From: an uncultured Erysipelotrichaceae bacterium
GTDB lineage: Bacteria; Bacillota_I; Bacilli_A; RF39; UBA660
Reading direction: 5' to 3'
DNA length: 12,851 bases
Assembly (NCBI GenBank): GCA_902783345.1
Contig: CACZQI010000017.1
Span: 1 to 12,851 of the forward strand
This document shows positions 1-6,405 of the stretch, one piece after another. The translations under genes and the position numbers were made by a program. A model generated the notes under the pieces. The model saw only the letters and a program-made list of their open reading frames with translations, was not told the DNA's origin and did no database searches. The first letter of the stretch is position 1. Every line of letters starts with the position of its first letter.

Positions 1-224
1 GAAAATTTGTTGATAAAATGATTACTTATGGTAAAGACGGTTCTTTAGTATCAAGAAGAAAAGCACTTGCTTTTTTACAAAATGATGAAGTAGCTGTTAA
101 TAAAGTATTTAATGAGTTAGCACCAAGATATAAAGAACGTAATGGTGGATATACTCGTTTAATCAAATTAAATGAAAGACGCGGAGATGACGCGATGCAA
201 ATAAGACTTGAATTAGTGGACTAG
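1..224 (+). CDS. rplQ: 50S ribosomal protein L17, C-terminal part
   Basis: The gene enters from the left edge; the reading frame is open from base 3 and ends at TAG 222-224. The visible 74 residues carry the L17 C-terminal signature: KFVDKMITYGKDGSL, then SRRKALAFLQ, then the conserved YKERNGGYTRLIKLNERRGDDA stretch (residues about 39-61 of the visible part) and a final ALELVE-like tail, here RLELVD. L17 is a large-subunit protein near the peptide exit tunnel and is usually the last gene of the S10/spc/alpha ribosomal operon, after rpoA. That fits the terminator placed exactly on its stop codon. ATG 18 is internal and is not the true start. Confidence 0.96.
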   Translation, partial: KFVDKMITYGKDGSLVSRRKALAFLQNDEVAVNKVFNELAPRYKERNGGYTRLIKLNERRGDDAMQIRLELVD

Positions 225-237
225 TTCAAGTTTTTTT
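206..237 (+). terminator. Intrinsic terminator overlapping the rplQ stop codon
   Basis: An 11-bp stem is formed by 206-216 and 221-231 (one G-T wobble at 213/224, loop TGGA), with the T-run at 231-237. The TAG stop codon (222-224) lies inside the 3' arm, so the last rplQ codons double as the 5' arm. This would end the ribosomal protein operon. Confidence 0.85.
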
Positions 238-254
238 ATGCAGATTTTTAAAAT
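225..254 (+). promoter_or_regulatory. Weak candidate promoter for the DUF1016 unit
   Basis: A -10-like TAAAAT at 249-254 lies 18 bp after TTCAAG (225-230), which is only a poor -35 and also belongs to the rplQ terminator. A unit starting at 288 needs a promoter after the terminator and this is the best candidate seen. In an AT-rich gap such matches arise by chance. Confidence 0.25.
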
Positions 255-287
255 TAGAGAAATTTAAATATGGAATTTAGGAGGTTT

Positions 288-1190
288 ATGGAAAGAAATT
301 ATTATGAAAAAATTAAAGAAGAATTTATAAATTGTGAAGTATATAAAAAAGTAAAAGATTATTCTAAAAATAGGAAAGAATTAGAAACTTATTATAATGT
401 TGGGAAACTTCTTATAGAAGCGCAAGGCGGAGAAGCAAGAGCAAAGTATGGTAATGAATTGATAAAAGAATACTCTTTAAAATTGAGTTATGACTTAAAT
501 AAGAATTATGATATTACGACATTAAAAAGAACAAGGCAGTTTTATTTGTTAATTCAAAAAGGTGCCACATTGTGGCACCAATTAACCTGGAGTCATTATA
601 GACTATTGCTTCCAATAAAAAATATTAATGAGATAAATTATTATGTAAAAATTGTTAAAGAGCAAAATTTATCAGTAAGAGAGTTAAGAAATAAAATTAA
701 AAATAAAGAATATGAAAGATTACCAATAAAAACAAAAAATAAGTTAATAGTTAAAGAAAATTTAGATGTAACTGATTTTGTTAAAAATCCTATTATTATC
801 AACACTAATGGAAAAGAAATAATAAGTGAAAAATATTTAAAAACTATTATTTTAGAAAATATTGAGGACTTTTTAAAAGAATTAGGTCCTGATTTTAGTT
901 TCATAGGAAGTGAATATAAAATAAAAGTAGGTAGCACCTATAACTATATCGATTTATTACTTTTCAACATTGAATATAACTGTTATGTAGTAGTTGAATT
1001 AAAAGTAACAGAACTAAAAAAAGAACATGTTGGTCAAATAAAATTTTATATGAATTATATTGATAGAAATGTTAAAAAAGTAAACAATAATAAAACTATT
1101 GGAATAATTGTTTGTAAAAAAGATAATCAATATGTAATTAATTATTACACAGATGAAAAAATATTTGCAACAAAATATATTCAAAATTAA
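288..1190 (+). CDS. DUF1016/YhcG-family PDDEXK nuclease (copy A)
   Basis: This 300-residue protein has the two-part layout of the DUF1016 (YhcG) family. An N-terminal helical domain covers about residues 4-125, with the family motif LTWSHYR at 99-105. A C-terminal PDDEXK nuclease domain covers about 165-298. The nuclease core is visible as SEYKIK (208-213), YIDLLLFN with D222, and VVVELK with E237 and K239. Cellular roles of the family are poorly defined; links to DNA recombination, defence or mobile DNA have been proposed. The start at 288 is preferred over the in-frame ATG at 270 because AGGAGG (279-284) lies just upstream and the product then aligns with copy B at 9113. The SD-to-start spacing of 3 nt is short. 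The gene holds a perfect 19-bp palindrome at codons 92-98. A gene for an N-domain-only relative follows after 11 bp, probably co-transcribed. Confidence 0.9.
   Translation: MERNYYEKIKEEFINCEVYKKVKDYSKNRKELETYYNVGKLLIEAQGGEARAKYGNELIKEYSLKLSYDLNKNYDITTLKRTRQFYLLIQKGATLWHQLTWSHYRLLLPIKNINEINYYVKIVKEQNLSVRELRNKIKNKEYERLPIKTKNKLIVKENLDVTDFVKNPIIINTNGKEIISEKYLKTIILENIEDFLKELGPDFSFIGSEYKIKVGSTYNYIDLLLFNIEYNCYVVVELKVTELKKEHVGQIKFYMNYIDRNVKKVNNNKTIGIIVCKKDNQYVINYYTDEKIFATKYIQN
561..579 (+). repeat. Perfect 9-1-9 palindrome inside DUF1016 copy A
   Basis: GGTGCCACATTGTGGCACC has 9-bp arms, GGTGCCACA and TGTGGCACC, around one central T; 12 of 19 bases are G or C in a very AT-rich gene. It starts on a codon boundary and encodes G-A-T-L-W-H plus the first base of Q98, between CAAAAA and the LTWSHY motif. 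Copy B has an unrelated palindrome of the same size and phase at the homologous place (9371-9389). No T-run follows, so it is not an intrinsic terminator. Confidence 0.95.
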
Positions 1191-1201
1191 GGGAGGATAA
1201 A

Positions 1202-1561
1202 ATGAATTATTATTTAAAAATAAAAGATGAAATAGAAGCAAATAAAATTTATAGGGAAATACTAGAACATAATATAAAAGTAAATAATGCAGTAACAAAT
1301 TATTATATTGGAGAATCTATCTTTAAATTAAAAACAGAAAATTTATTAGATGAAAATATTACTACTAAATTAGTTAAAAAGTTATCTAATGATTTTGGTG
1401 AAGAGTATAAATTAGAAGTATTAAATGAATTAGAAAAGTTTTATTTATTTGTTCAATATAAAAGTTATAATTTTACTAAAAAATCAGATTATTATTTTGC
1501 TTATTTAGATTTTAGAGATTATATAGATAGTAAATGCATTAATTTTAATAAAAAATATTAA
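1202..1561 (+). CDS. Stand-alone DUF1016 N-terminal-domain-like protein
   Basis: This 119-residue protein follows copy A by 11 bp and has a good ribosome site (GGGAGG before the ATG), so both are probably one operon. Its N-terminus, MNYYLKIKDEIEANKIYREI, resembles that of copy B at 9113 (MNYYNEIKNKLIDNEIYLRV). The match continues weakly through NYYIGESIFKL versus HYEVGKLLLEA and through KKLSNDFGEEYKLEVLNELEKFYLFV. It then ends near where the full-length proteins carry WSHY, and no PDDEXK residues are present. It is either a decayed copy or a genuine N-domain-only partner, for example a modulator able to compete for the nuclease's N-domain. The intact frame, tight spacing and strong ribosome site favour a working gene. 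The homology is by eye and the function is inferred. Confidence 0.7.
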   Translation: MNYYLKIKDEIEANKIYREILEHNIKVNNAVTNYYIGESIFKLKTENLLDENITTKLVKKLSNDFGEEYKLEVLNELEKFYLFVQYKSYNFTKKSDYYFAYLDFRDYIDSKCINFNKKY

Positions 1562-1589
1562 TAGATATTAAATTCTACTTATAAGATAC

Positions 1590-1616
1590 TTGTATTTTTT
1601 AATTTTTTGCTATAAT
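1590..1616 (+). promoter_or_regulatory. Promoter for the membrane XRE regulator
   Basis: The extended -10 TGCTATAAT (TG at 1608-1609, hexamer 1611-1616) is a consensus match. TTGTAT at 1590-1595 is a possible -35, although the 15-bp spacer is short; an extended -10 tolerates a weak -35. Transcription would begin near 1623, leaving a leader of about 20 nt before the ATG at 1644. Confidence 0.6.
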
Positions 1617-1643
1617 AAATTATATAAAGTAAAGGAGACTAAA

Positions 1644-2807
1644 ATGGATCTAGTTAAAATAGGAGAATTTATTAAACAAAAAAGAAAAGAGAAAGAATTA
1701 ACGCAAGCAGCACTTGCTACTAAATTACATATTACTAATAAAAGTGTTAGCAAATGGGAAAATGGTAGATGTATGCCAGATGTTTCTTTAATAGAGCCTT
1801 TATGTAAGGAATTAGGTATAACAATTAATGATTTATTAAATGGAGAAATAGTTGATAAAAAAGAATATGAACAAAAGTTAGAATTAAATTTAATTGAATC
1901 ATTAAAAAATAATAAAGAATTATTAGAAAAAAAGAATAAAATAATTGGTGGTCTTTTATTTAGCATAATCTTTTCATTAATTATCATTGTTTTTCTTTTT
2001 TTAAATCAAATTAAAAATGAAATACAAAACTATACTAAGGATAATGATGGTCTCTATCCAGTTATTATTAATTGTTATACTAATAGCGCAAGAATAGATA
2101 ATATTTCTAAAATAATAGAAAAGTATTATAAGATGGTTAGTTTTGATAAAAACGTTTTTATAGATGAGCTATTTAATAGTTATTCACTAGATAATCTCTT
2201 AATTAGTAATAATTATCAGGATGTAAATAATGTTAAATATGATATTGAAAAATTTGTTCAAATGTTAGAAGTATCCTTTAAAAGAGATAAAGAAAATAAT
2301 GTTCAAAAAATTGATACAAAATTATATGCTAAAATGTTTTTAAGTACTACATGTTATCAAAATAATTTTACTAGTGATTATAATGAAAGTAGTAATGAAT
2401 TAAATAGGGTTCATGACATATTAAATTTCATGATTAGTTATATTTATATATTTACCTTAACAATGGCTATATCGTACTTTATGATTAACATTGATTTTAA
2501 AATGAATAAAAAGTATGTCATAAATGTTTTAAAAATAATTTTAATTCTAGTTAGTATTGTATTTTTAAAAGAAATATTATATTTATTATTAGCTAAATAT
2601 GAATATAATTTAATAAATAAAATACCATATTATAGTTATTCAGGTGATTATGAAATATTACAAATGTTAAATAGTATAAAAAATATTATGTTAGAGTTTA
2701 AAACTATTTTAAAAGAAGTAAGTATATTTATTATAATTTCTCTTGGATTGAATGTAATGTTTAATTTAATTTTAAAAAAATTAAAATTAGTTTTTAAAAG
2801 GTATTAA
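1644..2807 (+). CDS. Membrane-anchored XRE-family transcriptional regulator
   Basis: The 387-residue product begins with a Cro/CI-type helix-turn-helix domain (residues 1-66), seen in LTQAALATKLHITNKSVSKW, the following ENGRCMPDVSLIEPLCKELG and the closing DLLNGE. A charged linker leads to a hydrophobic segment at about 99-121. After a soluble loop (about 122-258) come further membrane segments near 259-282, 292-317 and 356-376. With the DNA-binding domain in the cytoplasm, the large loop would lie outside the cell; it contains C144 and C237. The design suggests a sensor whose extracytoplasmic part controls a tethered DNA-binding domain, but ligand and targets are unknown. ATG 1644 is chosen because GGAG at 1634-1637 lies 6 nt upstream and the domain starts there; the upstream TTG at 1590 lies in the promoter. 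It is monocistronic, bounded by its own promoter and a terminator. Confidence 0.87.
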   Translation: MDLVKIGEFIKQKRKEKELTQAALATKLHITNKSVSKWENGRCMPDVSLIEPLCKELGITINDLLNGEIVDKKEYEQKLELNLIESLKNNKELLEKKNKIIGGLLFSIIFSLIIIVFLFLNQIKNEIQNYTKDNDGLYPVIINCYTNSARIDNISKIIEKYYKMVSFDKNVFIDELFNSYSLDNLLISNNYQDVNNVKYDIEKFVQMLEVSFKRDKENNVQKIDTKLYAKMFLSTTCYQNNFTSDYNESSNELNRVHDILNFMISYIYIFTLTMAISYFMINIDFKMNKKYVINVLKIILILVSIVFLKEILYLLLAKYEYNLINKIPYYSYSGDYEILQMLNSIKNIMLEFKTILKEVSIFIIISLGLNVMFNLILKKLKLVFKRY

Positions 2808-2838
2808 AAAATTCTAGAGTTTTCTAGAATTTATTTTT
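2806..2838. terminator. Bidirectional terminator between convergent genes
   Basis: A perfect 10-bp stem, AAATTCTAGA (2809-2818) with TCTAGAATTT (2823-2832), has a 4-base loop. T-rich sequence follows on the plus strand (2830-2838), and the A-run at 2806-2811 supplies the T-run on the minus strand. It lies just after the XRE stop codon and overlaps the deoD stop codon (2831-2833), so it can serve both genes. Confidence 0.85.
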
Positions 2839-3556
2839 GTTTAATAATTGATTCTAATGCTAAGAAAATCATTTGATTTAAAGTAGTTTGTCTTTCTTCA
2901 GCCGTTAAATTATTCTCTTTTTCAAATTTACTATCAGATATTGATATTAAGCAGGTGGCTTCTTTTTGACAATAATTTGCAACTGTAAATAAACCAAAGG
3001 CTTCCATTTCGCATGCTAGTAATTTAACATTTTTTGGGATTTTATTAAGTAAATGATCGATTGGCGCATAAACATCAAATATTTCAGAAGTATAAATATG
3101 TCCCTTTTTAATTGGAATATCAATCTTTTTAGATGTATTAATAATTATTTGGTTTAAAGTATTAGATGATGATATTTTTTTAGAAGTACTTTTAGTAAGG
3201 GCATATCTAAAATTAGAATCAGAATATGCAGTTGTTGCTAATACGATATCTCTGACATGAACATCAGGAGATAAGGCTCCTGCAGAACCAATGCGAATAA
3301 TTTTCTTTACTTTATAAAATTCATATAATTCATAAGCATAAAGTGAAGCACTAGGAATGCCCATTCCTGAACCAATAACGGTTATTTTCTTACCCTTATA
3401 AGTTCCAGTAAAACCAAGCATATTACGAACACTATTAATAAGACGAGCATCTTCTAAATAATTATCAGCAATATATTTTGCTCGTAGGGGATCACCTGGT
3501 AATAAAACTAAGGGCGCAATAGAGTCTTTATCGGCAACAATATGTATAGGATTCAT
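2831..3556 (-). CDS. deoD: Purine nucleoside phosphorylase, DeoD type
   Basis: This 241-residue protein matches the trimer-of-dimers DeoD enzymes in length (about 235-240). It splits purine (deoxy)nucleosides with phosphate to free base and (deoxy)ribose-1-phosphate in cytoplasmic purine salvage. Visible signatures are H5 near the N-terminus, the phosphate-binding LLPGDPLRAKYIA, LGFTGTYKGKKITVIGSGMGIPS, RIGSAGAL, the nucleoside-binding CEMEAFGLF, and ISDS, which holds the catalytic aspartate (E. coli has VSDH here). The AAERQTT-like end (TAEERQTTLNQM) is also typical. The gene stands alone on the minus strand, with a promoter in the divergent spacer and the shared terminator at its 3' end. 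The ribosome site is modest (AAAGG upstream of the ATG). Confidence 0.95.
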   Translation of the reverse strand: MNPIHIVADKDSIAPLVLLPGDPLRAKYIADNYLEDARLINSVRNMLGFTGTYKGKKITVIGSGMGIPSASLYAYELYEFYKVKKIIRIGSAGALSPDVHVRDIVLATTAYSDSNFRYALTKSTSKKISSSNTLNQIIINTSKKIDIPIKKGHIYTSEIFDVYAPIDHLLNKIPKNVKLLACEMEAFGLFTVANYCQKEATCLISISDSKFEKENNLTAEERQTTLNQMIFLALESIIKQK

Positions 3557-3578
3557 ATAATCACTACCTTTCTTATAA

Positions 3579-3608
3579 ATTATAACAAAATATATGATAT
3601 AATGTCAT
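3579..3608 (-). promoter_or_regulatory. deoD promoter
   Basis: Read on the minus strand, ATGACA (plus 3603-3608) is followed after 18 bp by TATAAT (plus 3579-3584), preceded by TGT to give an extended -10 (plus 3579-3587). Its -35 overlaps the opposing -10 at 3598-3603, so the two divergent promoters share DNA and may compete for RNA polymerase. Confidence 0.7.
3595..3603 (+). promoter_or_regulatory. Candidate yfmF-yfmH promoter (extended -10)
   Basis: TGATATAAT is an extended -10 with a perfect hexamer at 3598-3603. No convincing -35 is present 16-18 bp upstream. A second TATAAT at 3630-3635 is too close to the ribosome site at 3641 to be useful. Transcription would start near 3610 and reach the GTG start at 3653. 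Confidence 0.55.
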
Positions 3609-3652
3609 TATAAATATGAAAAAAATACTTATAATAATATAGAGGTGTTAAA

Positions 3653-4909
3653 GTGGAATATAAAAAAGTAACCCTTGGAGGATTTAATCTTCATTTAATT
3701 AAAACTGATAAATTTAAAACAAGTCATGTGGAAGTGATTTTTCATAATAATGTTAAAGTAGAAGATATTACTAAAAGACAATTTATTTCCAAAATTATTT
3801 CCGAATCTAATAAAACTTATAAAACTAATCGTGATGTTAATTTAAAATTGGAGGATTTATATGATGCTTCTTTTTATGCATATAATTCTAAAGTAGGAAA
3901 TGCATTTATTACTAGTTTTGCTATTGATTTTTTAAATCCCGAATATACGGAAAAAACTAGTCTTAAGGAGAGTATTAAATTTTTATTTGACATGATACTT
4001 AATCCTAATGTTAATATTAGTGAGTTTGAAAACAAAACATTTAATATTGTTAAAGAAAGATTAAAAGATAGTATAAATGTAGCTAAAGAAGATTATAAAA
4101 GATTATCTTATTTAAATGCAATAAGCTATTTAGGTAATACGCCATCTGCTTATAGTAATTTAGGTGATTTAAAATCTTTAGAAGAAATAACGTCATCTAA
4201 TTTATATGAATATTATTTAGAAATGCTTAAAAATGATTATATTGATATATACGCGGTTGGCAATTTAAATATGGATGATCTAACTAAAAATATAATTGAA
4301 TATGCAAAATTTAATGTTATTAAAAATCATGTAGTTAATTTCCATGTTTATAATCCTAAAATGAAAGAAAAAAGTTTTACTGATAGTGTAAGAGCTGCTC
4401 AATCTAATATTACAATGATTTTAAATTTAAATAAGTTAACTACTTACGAAGAAAGATATGTAGCAAATGTTTATAATATTATTTTAGGTGCTGGATCTAC
4501 TGGTAATAAACTATTTAAAAAGTTAAGAGAAGAAAACTCTTTATGTTATGGGGTATCATCTTTTTATCAAAAGTATGATGGTTTAATAGTAATTACTACT
4601 GGAGTTGATCATAATGCAGGAGCAAAGGCTGTTAAACTTATTAAAGAGTGCCTAAAAGAAATGAATAATAATATTACGGATGAAGAACTTAAAAATGCTA
4701 AAGAACAAATACTTACTAGTTTAATTTATGCTAAAGATAATGTAGATCGAATTATTGATAATTATTTCTATCAAGATTTAAAAGAATTAGATGATATTGA
4801 TGAAAGAATAAAAATATATAAAGAACTTACTAAAGAGGATATTTATGCTTTATGTAAAAAGATTAGTGTTGCGCTTGTTTATACTTTAGAAGGAGGCACT
4901 CATGAATAA
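3653..4909 (+). CDS. yfmF: M16-family peptidase-like protein YfmF (non-zinc subunit)
   Basis: This 418-residue M16B-fold protein corresponds to the B. subtilis ymfF product, annotated elsewhere as EF-P 5-aminopentanol modification-associated YfmF. The zinc motif HxxEH is missing: the equivalent region reads ISKIISESNKTYKTNRDVN, followed by the family's LEDLYDASFYAYNSK (residues 66-80). The C-terminal half keeps LGAGSTGNKLFKKLREENSLCYGVSS, whose R292 and Y299 match the R/Y substrate-binding pair of M16 peptidases. This is the expected pattern for the non-catalytic partner of a heterodimer. The start is GTG at 3653, with AGAGGTG (3641-3647) placed correctly upstream. The 3' end overlaps yfmH by 8 bp, implying translational coupling and matched amounts of both proteins. 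Confidence 0.88.
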   Translation: MEYKKVTLGGFNLHLIKTDKFKTSHVEVIFHNNVKVEDITKRQFISKIISESNKTYKTNRDVNLKLEDLYDASFYAYNSKVGNAFITSFAIDFLNPEYTEKTSLKESIKFLFDMILNPNVNISEFENKTFNIVKERLKDSINVAKEDYKRLSYLNAISYLGNTPSAYSNLGDLKSLEEITSSNLYEYYLEMLKNDYIDIYAVGNLNMDDLTKNIIEYAKFNVIKNHVVNFHVYNPKMKEKSFTDSVRAAQSNITMILNLNKLTTYEERYVANVYNIILGAGSTGNKLFKKLREENSLCYGVSSFYQKYDGLIVITTGVDHNAGAKAVKLIKECLKEMNNNITDEELKNAKEQILTSLIYAKDNVDRIIDNYFYQDLKELDDIDERIKIYKELTKEDIYALCKKISVALVYTLEGGTHE

Positions 4910-6179
4910 AATTGAAATTATGGGGGCTAAAGAAACCCTTTATGTAGAACATTTAGATAATGGGTTAGATATTTTTATGGTGCCAAAAAGAACTGTGCAA
5001 AATTTTAATATTACTGTAAATGTTAAATATGGGTCTATAAATACTAATTATAAATGGAATGGTAAAAAGTATGAAAATCCTAAAGGTATTGCGCATTATC
5101 TAGAACATTTAATGTTTAATATGAAAGAAGGAGATGCTTTTAAATATTTTGCTACTCTAGGTTCATATGCTAATGCTTATACTACTAATGAATGCACTTC
5201 ATATGAGGTATTTTCTAATTCAAAATTTAAAGAGAATTTATCTTATTTATTAAAAATGGTTTATACACCATATTTTACAAAAGAACTTGTTAATAAAGAA
5301 AGAGGCATCATTATTGAAGAAATAAAAATGTATGAAGATGATCCTGCTACTTTGTTATTTAAAAATTTATCAGAAAATTTATATATTAATGATGAAAGAA
5401 GGTATTTAATTAGTGGTACTACCCAAGATGTTAAAAAAATTAAAGTAGAAGATATTGAAAATGCTTATAAAGCCTTTTACAGACCAGAAAATATGTTTTT
5501 AGTAATCACTGGTAATTTTAATCCAGAAGAAGCAGTCGCTATAACGAGTGAAGTGATGTCAGGCTTTGGTTTTGCAGATTATGAAGTGCCAGAAACTATT
5601 TTTGCTTCTGAACCATTTGAAGTAAATAAAGATTATTTTTCTCAAGAAATGGATATTAATAAAGCCAAAGTAGTCATGGCTTATAAAGTCCCTGTTAGTA
5701 ATTTTAAAGGATTAAAACTATCTAAATTAGAATTGAAACTATATTTAAATTTAATTTTAAAAATTAATTTTGGGAACACTTCAATATTAAATGAAGAGAT
5801 GAAAAGTAATGGTATTATAAATAAAATAATTGGCTATAGAATAGAAAATGCTGGAGAATATTTTATTTTAAATTTTATTGCTGAAACAGATTATCCAGAT
5901 TATTTCATTAAACGAATTAAAGACGCTATGGAAAAACTTACTGTTAATGCTGATAGTGTTAAAAGAAAAATCAAAGTAGTTATTAGTAATTTGATTTGGA
6001 TTTACGATAATATTGAGGCTGTAAATGCTGATATTAAAGATGATATTATAAAATACGGAAATGTATTATCTGATATTTATCAAATTTATAAAACTTTAAA
6101 TGAAGATATGGCATTAAAAGTTATTAATAAATTAAATAGAAAATTATTAACAGTTAGCATTATTAAGCCAAAAAATTAA
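4902..6179 (+). CDS. yfmH: M16-family zinc peptidase YfmH (catalytic subunit)
   Basis: A 425-residue M16B peptidase matching the B. subtilis ymfH product. The inverted zinc motif HxxEH is intact as H65-Y-L-E68-H69 in GIAHYLEHLMFN, and the downstream acidic ligand is expected in RGIIIEEIKMYEDDP, at E139 or E140. GSYANAYTTNECTSYEVF (87-104) is also a typical M16 segment. The C-terminal half lacks a clear R/Y pair (ILNEEMKSNGIINKIIGYRI), which complements YfmF, where the pair is present and the zinc site absent. The two proteins probably form one heterodimeric active site, as in other M16B pairs; that is inference from the family. ATG 4902 lies within the end of yfmF, with AAGGAGG just upstream. 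A terminator follows. Confidence 0.9.
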   Translation: MNKIEIMGAKETLYVEHLDNGLDIFMVPKRTVQNFNITVNVKYGSINTNYKWNGKKYENPKGIAHYLEHLMFNMKEGDAFKYFATLGSYANAYTTNECTSYEVFSNSKFKENLSYLLKMVYTPYFTKELVNKERGIIIEEIKMYEDDPATLLFKNLSENLYINDERRYLISGTTQDVKKIKVEDIENAYKAFYRPENMFLVITGNFNPEEAVAITSEVMSGFGFADYEVPETIFASEPFEVNKDYFSQEMDINKAKVVMAYKVPVSNFKGLKLSKLELKLYLNLILKINFGNTSILNEEMKSNGIINKIIGYRIENAGEYFILNFIAETDYPDYFIKRIKDAMEKLTVNADSVKRKIKVVISNLIWIYDNIEAVNADIKDDIIKYGNVLSDIYQIYKTLNEDMALKVINKLNRKLLTVSIIKPKN

Positions 6180-6182
6180 AAT

Positions 6183-6211
6183 AGTCATCAATATTTTAAG
6201 GTGGCTTTTTT
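6183..6211 (+). terminator. Intrinsic terminator after yfmH
   Basis: AGTCATC (6183-6189) can pair with GGTGGCT (6200-6206) using two G-T wobbles across a 10-base loop, and a run of six T follows (6206-6211). It begins 4 bp after the yfmH stop codon. Confidence 0.7.
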
Positions 6212-6284
6212 ATTTGCCTAAAATTATTTAATTCAATTTTTAATTATTACTAAAAATGATTTTCTCGCTTTTAATAAATTCAAA

Positions 6285-6300
6285 TTTGTAAAATTACAAA
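6285..6300. repeat. Short inverted repeat upstream of the DnaA-like boxes
   Basis: TTTGTAA and TTACAAA (7-bp arms, 2-bp centre) form an operator-like palindrome about 105 bp before comEA. The sequence is AT-rich and could be chance; it is recorded because it sits just upstream of two DnaA-box-like sites. Confidence 0.4.
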
Positions 6301-6311
6301 AAAGTAGTGAG

Positions 6312-6320
6312 TTATCCACA
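6312..6320 (+). promoter_or_regulatory. DnaA box, perfect consensus TTATCCACA
   Basis: TTATCCACA is the exact consensus 9-mer bound by DnaA. It forms the first of two direct repeats, GTTATCCACAAAATG and GTTTTCCACAAAATG, whose starts are exactly 20 bp apart. It sits in the spacer before comEA-comEC, away from any visible replication-origin gene. Confidence 0.7.
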
Positions 6321-6331
6321 AAATGAAGTAG

Positions 6332-6340
6332 TTTTCCACA
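6332..6340 (+). promoter_or_regulatory. DnaA box-like site TTTTCCACA
   Basis: This site has one mismatch to TTATCCACA and lies in the same orientation 20 bp (about two helical turns) after the perfect box. Both boxes are followed by AAATG and preceded at a short distance by AAGTAG. Confidence 0.6.
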
Positions 6341-6405
6341 AAATGCATTTTAAAAAAAGGAAATAGGCCCTTGATCGGTAATATATATAGTAGGAGGTGA
6401 GAAAT

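Noticed and set aside
270..287. ATG 270 as the start of DUF1016 copy A.
   Set aside because: The AGGAGG ribosome site lies downstream of it, directly before ATG 288, and the extra six residues have no counterpart in copy B.
561..579. Palindrome in DUF1016 copy A as an intrinsic terminator.
   Set aside because: No T-run follows, and it lies in the middle of an intact reading frame.
641..1298. Minus-strand open frames opposite the DUF1016 genes (641-937, 1014-1298) and others at 1610-1987, 6780-7013, 9054-9293, 11410-11607 and 11672-11902.
   Set aside because: They lie opposite well-supported genes, lack ribosome sites and give low-complexity or meaningless translations; they are shadows.
1561..1610. 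Possible terminator after the N-domain-only gene, at the T-runs 1595-1608.
   Set aside because: Only very short, weak stems precede the T-runs, and the region also holds the XRE promoter.
6180..6405. Replication origin suggested by the DnaA-like boxes.
   Set aside because: Only two boxes are present, with no dnaA, dnaN or rpmH nearby. A regulatory or titration role is more plausible.
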